A stretch of 64,000 nt of DNA from an uncultured Stenotrophomonas sp. (GCF_913778665.1 NZ_CAJYVQ010000002.1:62001-126000), one strand, 5' to 3'; shown: positions 54,689-62,747, counted from the stretch's first letter. Program-made: numbers and translations. The notes: generated by a model from the letters alone, not told the origin.

Positions 54689-54718
54689 AGAAGCCCCGCG
54701 ATGCGGGGCTTCTGGCTA
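54689..54718 (+). terminator. Terminator after the H-NS-like gene
   Basis: AGAAGCCCCGC GAT GCGGGGCTTCT, an 11-bp perfect stem. T tract is short (TCTGG), so termination may also depend on the stem alone. Confidence 0.7.
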
Positions 54719-54753
54719 GCGGATGCTGTGTTTTCGCTCGGATACTTCACGCC

Positions 54754-56964
54754 TCATTTATGACCGGCAGATAGCTTCTCGGCCACCTCAGCCCAGGTAA
54801 CCTTCTTTATTATGGAAACTCCGGGTCTGTAGTCGGCGAAATAAACCTCATTGTCTGTGCTTGTCAGTTCCGGGAGAAATTTCCCTTCTTCGGGAAGGTG
54901 CCCGGTTCCGTAGCGACCCGAAGAATCAATCATTACAGCCGGCCTTCTATCTCCGCGTCTAAATATAGTTTCTATGCCGTTCTTAATTGCGGTCATGTCT
55001 AAATTAACTATTGCTAGTGGTCGAAGAGTGTGATGTACCGGATTTAGGAAAGAGTCGACTGCGTCCGCACATAGGCGAAGTGCGCGGAGCAAAACTGGAA
55101 AAGAAAGCTTCTCCAGAATTGTCCTAGTGCTGCTCTTCTCGGATTCGCGCGGATAAAGGGCTGCCAGCTGTTGCAGATAGTCTCTCGCCTCGTCCTTTGC
55201 CCGATCTCCTATCTCATTATCTTCCGCACGCTTCATTAGAACGAGTACAGTCTGTTCACAGAAATGAATTGCGTTACTGCTGGCCTCCTTAAGCTCCTTA
55301 AGCTCCTTAAGCGCACCCGCTGTAGTCTGCGACTGTGAGAAATACTCGTAAGCAAACCCAAGGCTAAGGCCCAGGATGAAAGAGTCCGAATGTATTTCAT
55401 GGTTGTCGCCTATTAGGTCCTCGTGGACCCACGCGACGATTTTATCAATGTGATCTTCGACTTTGGTGAAGTCGTTGGTTAGCGGCGGCGGCGGCTCAAG
55501 ATCATCGTAGGATAGTGAAAGCTGGGCTAGCTCGGCCATCAGCACTACTGCTTCAGGCAGGATCCATTTAAAGCGCGCCGAATACACTGTTAACGATTCT
55601 TTATTGCGAGATTCTTCCGAATCTTGCAGGATAGCGTTCATGTTGACGCAGGTCGTCGCCAGCGATCCAAGGGTGATTCCCGCCTCTAGCAGGTCGCGAG
55701 ATAATACCTTGCCTTCGGCGAATGGTGGCCTGTCAGTCATATATTCGATGAGCGGGACTGCAACTATCGGGTCGCGCCAATCAAGTTTGGATTGTGGTAA
55801 GAACGTAAGAAGAATATTGCGAACACTTTTCTGAGATATGAAATCTCTTGCGAAGTCCCCGGGGGCGCCCCAGAATTCATAAATCACTGGTTGGGATCGT
55901 AGTCTATGCGCGCTAACTTTCTGCTTCCAGTTGCTGTGATTCTCAATCTGTACATCATATTCTTCGGATAGCAGATCTATTGAGGTCTTAGGGATTTCAT
56001 AACCTCCTTTGGGCATTGATCCATAGGATAGATCGTTCTCTTCAAGGAAATAAGAGGAAATCTTAGAAACCTTTGAGCGTTCATTCGCAGACGATCTCGA
56101 AGCGAAGACCCCGTAGTCGAAGGTGCACAGTGTTATTACCCATTGCAGTGGGAATGGGGATATATCTCTCCAAAGCAAAAGAAAGCCATGGGATCGCATG
56201 CGGTCCCCGCTTCTGGCGATCATATCAATTGCTGTTTGGATGAGTCTTGGAACTTCGATGTCGGTTGAAAGCGATTCTTGCTCGTTCTTGTCATAGAGAA
56301 CTAAGTCGTAGCATTGAAGCGCATCGTCGGGGATGGTTGTGGAGCCAGTGAGACTCCAGGCTTCCACAATCTTGCAGCGAAGTTCTCTAGGAACTGCGTC
56401 GTAGTCGAGACTGAGCGCTAAGCACTGCTTTCCTGCCCAAGTTGTGAGGCCTGCCAGCCCGTGCGACATGAGATCTGACCAGTCCTTGGCAACTAGGACA
56501 AAGCAGATATCCATGTTGGACAAGAACGGGAAGAAGTTCTGAAGTTCATGCTCGTAACCTGCCAACTCCGAGATGGCTTGGCGCTCCGGCCCCTTGTCAC
56601 GCTTTACTTCGAAGAGAACTATCACCCTCGACTCGGGGTTGTAAGCAATGATGTCAGGTCGAAGCACCTCACCCTTGTCTAGTGAAATGCTCCTGTCTAT
56701 CGAAACTATTTCCAAATTGCGGAGCTGTTCCAGCACAAAATTTGATGATCTAGCGCTTGCCAGTCGGCTTGCGTAGTCAATTGAGAACTTCGGTATTACG
56801 TAGGGGTCGTCAATTGCAAGAGTGACTTCCTCAATGCTCTCTTTACCTAAAATTGTCTCATGTAATTTATCAGACTCAATCAGGTCGACCAGCCAATTCG
56901 TAACTTCAGCTTCATTGCTAAGCTTTCGGCCCATCGGGGGCTTGATCTTCTTTGTTTTTGCCAT
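54754..56964 (-). CDS. Large protein with N-terminal PD-(D/E)XK nuclease-like domain, unknown system
   Basis: A 736-aa protein. The first ~130 residues look like a restriction-endonuclease-fold domain: Asp104 in LRPDIIAYN, then Glu119 and Lys121 in VIVLFEVKRD, followed by a helix with a conserved-looking QAISELAGYEHE. This is the PD-(D/E)XK geometry. The remaining 600 residues match no family I know; they are mixed alpha/beta, and include a KELKELKELKE repeat. It is the last gene of a leftward operon behind a 167-aa gene and an HTH regulator. It is strikingly A/T-rich compared with the core. A defence nuclease is the simplest idea, but is not shown. Confidence 0.65.
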   Translation of the reverse strand: MAKTKKIKPPMGRKLSNEAEVTNWLVDLIESDKLHETILGKESIEEVTLAIDDPYVIPKFSIDYASRLASARSSNFVLEQLRNLEIVSIDRSISLDKGEVLRPDIIAYNPESRVIVLFEVKRDKGPERQAISELAGYEHELQNFFPFLSNMDICFVLVAKDWSDLMSHGLAGLTTWAGKQCLALSLDYDAVPRELRCKIVEAWSLTGSTTIPDDALQCYDLVLYDKNEQESLSTDIEVPRLIQTAIDMIARSGDRMRSHGFLLLWRDISPFPLQWVITLCTFDYGVFASRSSANERSKVSKISSYFLEENDLSYGSMPKGGYEIPKTSIDLLSEEYDVQIENHSNWKQKVSAHRLRSQPVIYEFWGAPGDFARDFISQKSVRNILLTFLPQSKLDWRDPIVAVPLIEYMTDRPPFAEGKVLSRDLLEAGITLGSLATTCVNMNAILQDSEESRNKESLTVYSARFKWILPEAVVLMAELAQLSLSYDDLEPPPPLTNDFTKVEDHIDKIVAWVHEDLIGDNHEIHSDSFILGLSLGFAYEYFSQSQTTAGALKELKELKEASSNAIHFCEQTVLVLMKRAEDNEIGDRAKDEARDYLQQLAALYPRESEKSSTRTILEKLSFPVLLRALRLCADAVDSFLNPVHHTLRPLAIVNLDMTAIKNGIETIFRRGDRRPAVMIDSSGRYGTGHLPEEGKFLPELTSTDNEVYFADYRPGVSIIKKVTWAEVAEKLSAGHK
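55285..55311 (-). repeat. Triple 9-bp direct repeat inside the 736-aa gene
   Basis: CTCCTTAAG is repeated three times without spacer (KELKELKEL in the protein). The unit is a multiple of three, so slippage would keep the frame. Confidence 0.8.
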
Positions 56965-57000
56965 CGTATCCTCCGTGATTTGATTGCGTTCCTAATTGAT

Positions 57001-57504
57001 TTAGACCTTTGTAGCCTTCCAGGTCCGAAGGTCGAAAAGTAAAGCTGCGTCACCGGATCTGTTCCACACAGTTCGTCCAAGGTTCCAGTAAAAAACGTGT
57101 GTGGTGGTCCCTTGATCGTTCTCAAGTGTTGTGCTTTTGCCGTTTCGAGTTGCGAGCTGTATCCAGTCTCCTTTCTTTGCGGATTTCTTTGGAAACCAGA
57201 AGAGATGACGAAGCTCATTCGATATGTGATTCTCGTCCGTATAGGTGGTGTCACAAACGAGGTAATAGCTAAGATTTTCTATGTCCTCTGTTACCTGGAT
57301 CCATAGTGATTCCTCTTGAAGGTTTCCTTTCGAATGAACGCTGTGCACATTTAAGCTGCTCATTGCAATCCTCAGTAGTCTGACCTGGCCAACAACAGTG
57401 TCAGTGATTCTTTTGCGCAGGCCTAGCTTATTAAATGAATGAAAAGTAGCTTCGTTGAGAGTGTGGGCTTTCTGCTGGCTTCTCGGTTCATTCAGAAGAG
57501 TCAT
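57001..57504 (-). CDS. Unknown 167-aa protein in the PD-(D/E)XK operon
   Basis: The function is not recognised. The C-terminal third (FFPKK-like FWFPKKSAKKGDWIQLAT, then HVFYWNLGRTVWNRSGDAALL) is rich in aromatic residues and resembles the end of a lamin-tail-like beta fold, but only weakly. It starts inside the upstream regulator gene (17-base overlap in another frame), so translation is coupled. It lies 36 bases before the 736-aa gene. An internal ATG (MSSLNVHS, about 47 codons later) is another start. Confidence 0.55.
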   Translation of the reverse strand: MTLLNEPRSQQKAHTLNEATFHSFNKLGLRKRITDTVVGQVRLLRIAMSSLNVHSVHSKGNLQEESLWIQVTEDIENLSYYLVCDTTYTDENHISNELRHLFWFPKKSAKKGDWIQLATRNGKSTTLENDQGTTTHVFYWNLGRTVWNRSGDAALLFDLRTWKATKV

Positions 57505-57835
57505 TCCTGTCGGAAAGCTTTCTCAGGAGCTGTAGTGCTTCTTTTTGGCGCTTGGGATTAAGCTGAGACAGCACCAGGATGGCCTCAGCTACAACATCAG
57601 ATGCAGCAAGGAAGTAGGCCGCAGGAAGTTCTAGAAGCTCCGCGAGCTTCTCGATTGTCTCCAAATCCGGCTTGTGCATCCCTCGTTCATATCGGCTGAT
57701 CCGAGGGGCCGTCGTATTTGAGTCATCTACTCCCATGAGCATTTCGCCTAGCTGAGCTTGGGTCCAGCCTTTGGCGACGCGTGCTGCGCGTAGGCGATGG
57801 CCGAGGGCTGTAGGCGTGGGCTGAGGTGCTGGCAT
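57488..57835 (-). CDS. XRE-family helix-turn-helix regulator
   Basis: A 115-aa Cro/CI-type protein. The HTH is GHRLRAARVAKGWTQAQLGE through ISRYERGMHKPDLETIEKLA. The short C-terminal tail would be for dimerisation. It heads the leftward operon with the 167-aa and 736-aa genes. A 17-bp perfect palindrome at 57,894 lies about 60 bases upstream and is a likely operator. The ATG at 57835 is preferred; an in-frame TTG at 57904 falls inside the palindrome. Confidence 0.85.
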   Translation of the reverse strand: MPAPQPTPTALGHRLRAARVAKGWTQAQLGEMLMGVDDSNTTAPRISRYERGMHKPDLETIEKLAELLELPAAYFLAASDVVAEAILVLSQLNPKRQKEALQLLRKLSDRNDSSE

Positions 57836-57893
57836 CCGGTAAAAGCAAACACGTTGACTCTCCAGAGTTTGACGGCATAAGCTTAGCTGGTCA

Positions 57894-57910
57894 TTTGCGT
57901 TCAACGCAAA
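57894..57910. promoter_or_regulatory. Perfect 17-bp palindrome, candidate operator
   Basis: TTTGCGTT C AACGCAAA sits in the divergent promoter region between the HTH gene and the exported-protein gene. On the minus strand a TTGAAC -35 lies within it. Its position fits autorepression by the XRE protein. Confidence 0.6.
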
Positions 57911-57930
57911 ATCAACTTGGAGGCTGTCGT

Positions 57931-58410
57931 ATGGATATGAGGCACTGGGCAGTGGTGGGTCTCTTCGCGTTCGCTGCTTCTGCCGAGGCTGCGCAAAGCT
58001 TGTCGTGCCAACTGCAGAGCGGCCAGTTCAAGGCGGGTGGGGGAGGGAAGCCGAAGGTCTCGGAGTTCATCTGGGCGACGGGTCATGGCTCAGCGATCCC
58101 CACCGGTCCCGTGCGAACAAGCATTGGTCGGATCGACCCCGCCGAGGGCCGGGACTACAAGCTCGCTATCAAGCTTGATGGCAAGCCGGTGCTGCTGCCT
58201 GCCGAAGCGCATAGCGTCATTGGCTTCGGCAAGGTCTACAACTTCGGAAGCGCTGTTGCCTTGGCTTACCTCGGCGAGCGCGATGAAGACTCGTCCGCCC
58301 AGCCCAGCCAGATCGTGATCGTCATCAACAAAGCTGGGTCAGTGATCGATAGCGAAGTCCTGCCTGGCACTGCAACCAATCCGGGCAGTCACTGCCTACT
58401 CATCGACTGA
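57931..58410 (+). CDS. Exported protein of unknown function
   Basis: A 159-aa protein with signal peptide MDMRHWAVVGLFAFAASAEA, cut before AQSLS. The mature part carries two cysteines (near the start and at SHCLLID at the end) that could form a disulfide. There is no family I recognise. The ribosome site is TTGGAGG. It leads a rightward group with a lipoprotein gene (13 bases later) and a small membrane gene. Confidence 0.65.
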   Translation: MDMRHWAVVGLFAFAASAEAAQSLSCQLQSGQFKAGGGGKPKVSEFIWATGHGSAIPTGPVRTSIGRIDPAEGRDYKLAIKLDGKPVLLPAEAHSVIGFGKVYNFGSAVALAYLGERDEDSSAQPSQIVIVINKAGSVIDSEVLPGTATNPGSHCLLID

Positions 58411-58423
58411 TCAAGGAGCTGAC

Positions 58424-58723
58424 ATGAAGAAGCTTTGGACGCTTTCCGCCGCAGTGCTGCTGGCCGCCTGCTCGGGTGGCCCTGGTAGTGGCGATGTTGA
58501 GAATGCGCTGACGGCGTATTTCAAAGAGGCAACAGGCACGACGATGACGTTTGAGCACTTGAAGGTAGGAAACTGCGTGCGTGGGGACAGTCCGGGCTAC
58601 GCGTGCAGTGTCACTGGAACGGCCCGCTACCAGATCGGCACTCGCATTGAGCAGCAGCAGCTCGTTGGCACCTTCGTCATCGACAAGGTCGATGGCACTT
58701 GGACTGTCGTAGACCGCCGCTGA
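58424..58723 (+). CDS. Small lipoprotein
   Basis: A 99-aa protein with lipobox LLAAC at about residue 16, mature part with a likely disulfide (two Cys in the VGNCVRGDSPGYACSVTG region). Function unknown. Ribosome site AAGGAG. Part of the exported-protein group. Confidence 0.7.
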   Translation: MKKLWTLSAAVLLAACSGGPGSGDVENALTAYFKEATGTTMTFEHLKVGNCVRGDSPGYACSVTGTARYQIGTRIEQQQLVGTFVIDKVDGTWTVVDRR

Positions 58724-58761
58724 ATTCAAGTCCACCACCAAGCACTGGCTAGGAGGTTCAG

Positions 58762-58980
58762 ATGTGGATTTTTTTCAACGTAGTCCGTTGGCTTATCACG
58801 GGCGTGGCCCTGTGGTGGCTCTGCAGCGTGGTGTTTGAGGAGGGCACTACCGCTGAAGGGGCAGTCTTCGGGCTGATGCTGTTCGGGCAGCTTGTCTTCT
58901 GGCCCCTCTTGATGCTGTGGGGGCTGCCGTGGCTGCTCCGTCGCCGCTTTGCCCGAAGCAAGCGCCAATCGATATTCTGA
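58762..58980 (+). CDS. Small two-helix membrane protein
   Basis: A 72-aa protein with two hydrophobic helices (VVRWLITGVALWWLCSVVF and FGLMLFGQLVFWPLLMLWGL) and a basic tail (RRRFARSKRQ). Ribosome site AGGAGG. Function unknown. A hairpin (GGGAGGGC AAAC GCCCTCCC, 59027-59046) follows and may end the group. Confidence 0.6.
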   Translation: MWIFFNVVRWLITGVALWWLCSVVFEEGTTAEGAVFGLMLFGQLVFWPLLMLWGLPWLLRRRFARSKRQSIF

Positions 58981-59151
58981 TTGCGGTTCCGACACCTGGA
59001 TGCTTTTGAGCCGTCTATCGATTGAAGGGAGGGCAAACGCCCTCCCACGCCTATCGTGTTTGAAGCTTTGGGATGAACGCTCAGCTTGCTGAGCTGACTA
59101 TGGCGATCTATGGCCGTTGGGGGCCATCGGCTGAGGTAGATGAGGCCCGTC

Positions 59152-61119
59152 TCAAGCCTCAGTGTCCTCAGGAGCGAGGTGCGACCAAATCGCTTTGACA
59201 AGGGTTTCCAGCGTGGGGGAGCTAACTCCTTTGCCTTTCGCACATGCCAACACCTGATGCATTACTTCCGGAATCTTGTGTGTGTCCTTGCTGGGGGGGA
59301 GCCCAAACGGTTCACATGCCTCTGCCAAACACTGCTGATGCAGCTCGGTGCCAAGCTCTGAGATCAGCACTGTTTCAAGCGTGTCATCAAAGTAGGCATA
59401 GTTCTTGGCTATCCGGGTTGAGAGCGGCTCATCGTAAGTAGCGTTAGCGTCCGCTAGATGAAGCAGCGCTGGGTTAGCGCCTGCTTCCTTCTTGTTCAGA
59501 TCGCAGTCCCATAGGATGAAGGTCGGGATTTCCAGCTCTGTGAATACAGCATAGGGCCGATCAAGGTTCAACTTCCCCTCAACAGGCAGAATTGCGATGC
59601 CCGCAGCATGGAAGTCAAGGCCGAGCAGCCGCGCGCATGCTTGAAGCGCAGAACGGTCGCTTCTTCCTTCAACCAGGACGACGCCGTTCGCGAAGAAGCC
59701 CTCCGAAAGCTCAGTTCCAAGGATATGCAATCTTGGGGTGAGAGTTGCAGCTGTCCAAGACCCAGCGGGCTTGTTGTTTGCTCTCTCAAGTCGGGCGGCG
59801 ACATTGTCTAGACTCAGCGATGTGAGCTGCGCATGCTTGAACTTGCTGTCAGTCGACTTTGCTCGCCGGGTAAGCCGCACTTCATTAGCTCGCTCCATTG
59901 CAACGAACATCGGTGAGTGAGAGCCAAAAATGATCTGTGTGGGGCCGGTCGCACCAGGTAGGTTCCCGGTGCTCAAACCTCTCAAAACGCTTGCTAAGTG
60001 ACGCTGCTTAGTCGGATGTTGGTAGAGCTCCGGTTCCTCGATTGCCAGGATGAGGCTCGGGGCCGCTGTCGGTGTAGTCGAGGGAGCTTCCTCCTCCGAT
60101 TTCCCCTCGGCAGCGGGAGTTTGATGGCTAGTCTTGGCCAAGTGCTGTAAAAGCGTGAAGACAAATGCGCGCTGAAGGCCATGACCTTGGCGATCCACGG
60201 GTCCGCCGAAGCCTTCATCACTCAATGAGACATCTGCGGCAGGCAAGGGCACAGCGATATCTGCGACTTCGCGCCACTTTAGCCCCACTGCAGCGTCCCG
60301 ATACAGGCTCTTAAGGTCGCCAGTTAAGCGGGTTGCGAGCTCGCCAAGTTCCGGCATGTTTGCAGGCTCAACTAGAGCGCGATAGCGCGTCGTCACCTCT
60401 TCCTGGAAAGCTCGCACATCCTGTCTTTGAAGGATTGCACTGCGAACAACGATCTCCAGTAGCCTTCCAATGGCGCTTGCTTTACCGTCAGCGGCGTCAA
60501 GTGAGGCCTCTCGAACTGCCGGAACAAAGACGAAGCTGGTATGACGTTGAAGCGCGCCTCGCCCCGCGTTCTGGAACCCGAAGAACTGACCATCGTCCCT
60601 CAACAGGGTCAAGGCATCGGGATGCTCTTGCTCCCACTGGAGGAGATACCCTTCAATCTGTGCGGCATTGGTCGCGCTGGGAAGGCTGGTGTAAGTGGCG
60701 TTCTCTTCCTTGAGAGCCTTGTAAGCGGCCCGCTTCTCAGTCGCACCACTGATGGCGCGGATGGGAGAGAAGTCCGGATTTTGGAGCGTCGAGCCATAGT
60801 AGCGACCTGACGAGGACGTTCCATCGAAGATCCTGGATACAGTCAACGTGCCCTCCCGAACTCTACTCTCGAAAGTCTCCTGTTCGGCGCTACTCAGTTC
60901 CCCGAAGGTCAACTCGATCTCTACTGGCAAGGTAGTGTCACGGCCGAAGTAGTCATCCGGATCCAGCGCTTTGCTGGTCGAGTAGAACTTCTCAAGGGCT
61001 TTCAGGATGCTGGATTTTCCGGCGCCATTGCCACCGATCAGAGCTGTGTGCGCCTCAAAGCTGATGGAGATGTCGCGCAGAGACCGGAAATTCTTGATAC
61101 GTGCATTTAGAAGTTGCAT
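59152..61119 (-). CDS. OLD-family ATP-dependent nuclease
   Basis: A 655-aa AAA/ABC-ATPase plus TOPRIM nuclease, like the phage P2 OLD protein. Walker A is GGNGAGKSS near residue 35, Walker B is LILAIEEPELYQHP, and the SxHSP-like block is FGSHSPMF. The TOPRIM acids are in VLVEGRSDRSAL and LWDCDLN. With no UvrD-type helicase next to it, it is a stand-alone (class 1) OLD and not Gabija. Such proteins commonly act in phage exclusion. The start MQLLNARIKNFRSL is the standard OLD N-terminus. Confidence 0.88.
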   Translation of the reverse strand: MQLLNARIKNFRSLRDISISFEAHTALIGGNGAGKSSILKALEKFYSTSKALDPDDYFGRDTTLPVEIELTFGELSSAEQETFESRVREGTLTVSRIFDGTSSSGRYYGSTLQNPDFSPIRAISGATEKRAAYKALKEENATYTSLPSATNAAQIEGYLLQWEQEHPDALTLLRDDGQFFGFQNAGRGALQRHTSFVFVPAVREASLDAADGKASAIGRLLEIVVRSAILQRQDVRAFQEEVTTRYRALVEPANMPELGELATRLTGDLKSLYRDAAVGLKWREVADIAVPLPAADVSLSDEGFGGPVDRQGHGLQRAFVFTLLQHLAKTSHQTPAAEGKSEEEAPSTTPTAAPSLILAIEEPELYQHPTKQRHLASVLRGLSTGNLPGATGPTQIIFGSHSPMFVAMERANEVRLTRRAKSTDSKFKHAQLTSLSLDNVAARLERANNKPAGSWTAATLTPRLHILGTELSEGFFANGVVLVEGRSDRSALQACARLLGLDFHAAGIAILPVEGKLNLDRPYAVFTELEIPTFILWDCDLNKKEAGANPALLHLADANATYDEPLSTRIAKNYAYFDDTLETVLISELGTELHQQCLAEACEPFGLPPSKDTHKIPEVMHQVLACAKGKGVSSPTLETLVKAIWSHLAPEDTEA

Positions 61120-61181
61120 AGCGCAGGGCATCCTGTCCGTGTGTGATCTCGCCCTATCGGGCCCTAGGGGCGACCGCGAGA

Positions 61182-61478
61182 CTAAAGCTCGCTGTAGATC
61201 GTCAGCATGTCCCGGTCTCCTCTCTTGTAGCCAGTTCTGGGGGCGTCTGACCGGATTTTTGAGACATGTGCCGAGAAGCTCTTGTCGATGAGCATCAGCT
61301 TCCAGCCTGCTCTTTCGCCGCTTACCGAGCCGCCGCTCACTTGGTAGACACGCATGCAGAGTTGACCGGTCTTGCTCGTGCCTACCGCATGGACTTCCAC
61401 CAATCGCGAGAATCCGTCATATCGAAGCTCAAGACAAAGCCCTTGCTCGATTGCCAACAGTGCGGCGTTCTTAGACAT
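61182..61478 (-). CDS. WYL-domain-like small protein
   Basis: A 98-aa protein whose pattern (LCLELRYDGFSRLVEVHAVG, then GGSVSGERAGWKLMLIDK) resembles a lone WYL domain, the ligand-sensing module of many defence-island regulators. No HTH is present. Ribosome site GGAAGGAACC. It is leftward, upstream of the OLD gene, and may share its transcript. Confidence 0.65.
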   Translation of the reverse strand: MSKNAALLAIEQGLCLELRYDGFSRLVEVHAVGTSKTGQLCMRVYQVSGGSVSGERAGWKLMLIDKSFSAHVSKIRSDAPRTGYKRGDRDMLTIYSEL

Positions 61479-61689
61479 GGTTCCTTCCCTCCCCATTTAT
61501 GTTTCAGACCGTGGGGCGAGAGTTGCGGCCGTCAAAATACCGACAGTCATCTTGGTTCTTTTAGATGCCCCTTGGTCAATTGCACCACATTTGCCCGTGG
61601 CGAGGGCACGTATCGAGTCTTAGCCTTAGGTATTAGGGTTGGCCTATTCCTTGTGCAGTGAGCCCGGGATACAATTGGGGCGCTCTGGC
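61479..61689. other. Intergenic region between the WYL-like gene and the candidate RNA
   Basis: About 210 bases without a gene. It should hold the divergent promoters of the WYL-like gene (leftward) and of the RNA/reverse transcriptase locus (rightward, TACAAT at 61670). Confidence 0.45.
61653..61675 (+). promoter_or_regulatory. Candidate promoter of the RNA/reverse-transcriptase locus
   Basis: TACAAT (61670-61675) is a near-ideal -10. The -35 is weak (TTCCTT-like, 17 bases upstream). Transcription would begin near 61682, eight bases before the first hairpin of the RNA. Confidence 0.5.
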
Positions 61690-61820
61690 GATAGGAACTC
61701 AGCCTATCCCTCTATTCGTCACCAAGTGACTTACGCGATACCGGTGTGCGCCATTTGGCTCACCCTGTTGGTTAATGTCCATGCGCCTTGCGCTAGGTAA
61801 GCCAGAGCTATGAATAGAGG
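61690..61820 (+). ncRNA. Candidate structured RNA upstream of the reverse transcriptase
   Basis: Nested stems can be seen by eye. Hairpin 1 is GATAGG/CCTATC (61690-61708). Directly after it a 9-bp perfect long-range stem CCTCTATTC (61709-61717) pairs with GAATAGAGG (61812-61820). Inside are the hairpin GTCAC CAA GTGAC (61718-61730) and a stem TGGCTCACC/GGTAAGCCA with one mismatch (61756-61764 with 61796-61804). The stems abut without gaps, as in a folded RNA. The closing strand overlaps the AGAGGAG ribosome site of the next gene, so a translation-control leader is the alternative. Confidence 0.55.
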
Positions 61821-61829
61821 AGCGATCTT

Positions 61830-62015
61830 ATGAAGAAATTTCTCCGTAAGACCCGCCTAGTTCATGCGTGCTTGTCGTTCCTTGGCGGATTGTTCCGCCT
61901 GGTCGCGGCGCTCGTGAACATGGCATCTAACTACTGTCGAGCCAGGGATGAAAAGGTGGGAGCATCGCTTTCAAGTAAAGTCAGGGCGTTGGGTCTTTGT
62001 TCCCACACCTGCTAG
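61830..62015 (+). CDS. Possible 61-aa small protein before the reverse transcriptase
   Basis: Starts with a very good ribosome site (AGAGGAGCGATCTT) and codes for MKKFLRKTRLVHACLSFLGG, then a hydrophobic helix (FRLVAALVNMASNYC). It overlaps the reverse transcriptase gene by 68 bases in another frame. Either it is a real small membrane-like protein coupled to the reverse transcriptase, or it is a leader peptide. Function unknown. Confidence 0.5.
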   Translation: MKKFLRKTRLVHACLSFLGGLFRLVAALVNMASNYCRARDEKVGASLSSKVRALGLCSHTC

Positions 62016-62703
62016 CAGGGCTGTAGGTGAAAAAATCCGGGCCAGAGTGGCAAAGGCTTGGTCGCCTCCTCCCTTCTACTATCATTTGCGAAAGGGAGGG
62101 CACGTTGCAGCACTTCGAGCCCATGCCGATAGCACCTATTTTTTTAGATGCGACCTGAAGAACTTCTTCGGAAGCATCAACCTATCGCGTGTAACCAGAT
62201 GCCTTAAGCGCTACTTCTCTTACGTTGAAGCGAGGGGGATGGCCAGCGCCAGCGTTGTCATCGCTCCAGGGGCAACGAAGACCATGCTCCCTTATGGCTT
62301 TGTCCAATCGCCTCTACTTGCTTCGCTCGCACTTGACCAGAGTAGAGTCGGTGCGTATCTCCGGAAGCTGTCAGCGCAAGAAGGAATCACGGTGAGTGTC
62401 TACATGGACGACATCGTCATTTCTTCGTTGGACATCGGCCAGCTGGATAAGATCAAGGCCAAGTTAGGCGAGAAAGCAGAAAAAGCGGGAATTTCCCTAA
62501 ATCAAGAGAAGACGGAGGGACCTTCAACGCTTGTTACCGTCTTCAATGTCGAGCTTTCTCACAATTCGCTTGTCATCTCAGAGGAGCGAATGGCTGAATT
62601 TCGCGAGGCGCTCATGGTTGCCAGCTGCGATGCGGTAGCCATGGGAATCCTTGGCTACGTCGCTTCCGTCAACGATGCGCAATTGAGCAAACTCTACCCC
62701 TGA
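61948..62703 (+). CDS. Small reverse transcriptase, class unassigned (retron/DRT-like)
   Basis: A 251-aa RNA-directed DNA polymerase. The motifs in order: fingers FYYHLRKGGHVAALRAH, motif A YFFRCDLKNFFGSI (Asp69), motif B LPYGFVQSPLLASLALDQ, motif C VYMDDIVIS (Asp154, Asp155), motif D AGISLNQEKTE. All three catalytic aspartates are present, so activity is expected. The YMDD box, instead of the YADD common in bacterial enzymes, is notable. It has no maturase or fused domain and is shorter than most retron enzymes. The upstream folded RNA suggests a retron or a DRT-type defence system, but the class cannot be fixed by eye. Confidence 0.85.
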   Translation: MKRWEHRFQVKSGRWVFVPTPASRAVGEKIRARVAKAWSPPPFYYHLRKGGHVAALRAHADSTYFFRCDLKNFFGSINLSRVTRCLKRYFSYVEARGMASASVVIAPGATKTMLPYGFVQSPLLASLALDQSRVGAYLRKLSAQEGITVSVYMDDIVISSLDIGQLDKIKAKLGEKAEKAGISLNQEKTEGPSTLVTVFNVELSHNSLVISEERMAEFREALMVASCDAVAMGILGYVASVNDAQLSKLYP

Positions 62704-62747
62704 TCTTCTAGCCTTCTTCGCAAGGAGGAAGGGCCCCTGCGTTGCGC

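Noticed and set aside
59152..61119. Reading the OLD protein as GajA of a Gabija system
   Set aside because: No UvrD-like helicase (GajB) lies next to it on either side.
61830..62703. A frameshift joining the 61-aa frame to the reverse transcriptase
   Set aside because: The reverse transcriptase frame has its own ATG and a complete motif series, and the small frame contributes no missing motif. A programmed shift is possible but nothing in the sequence demands it.
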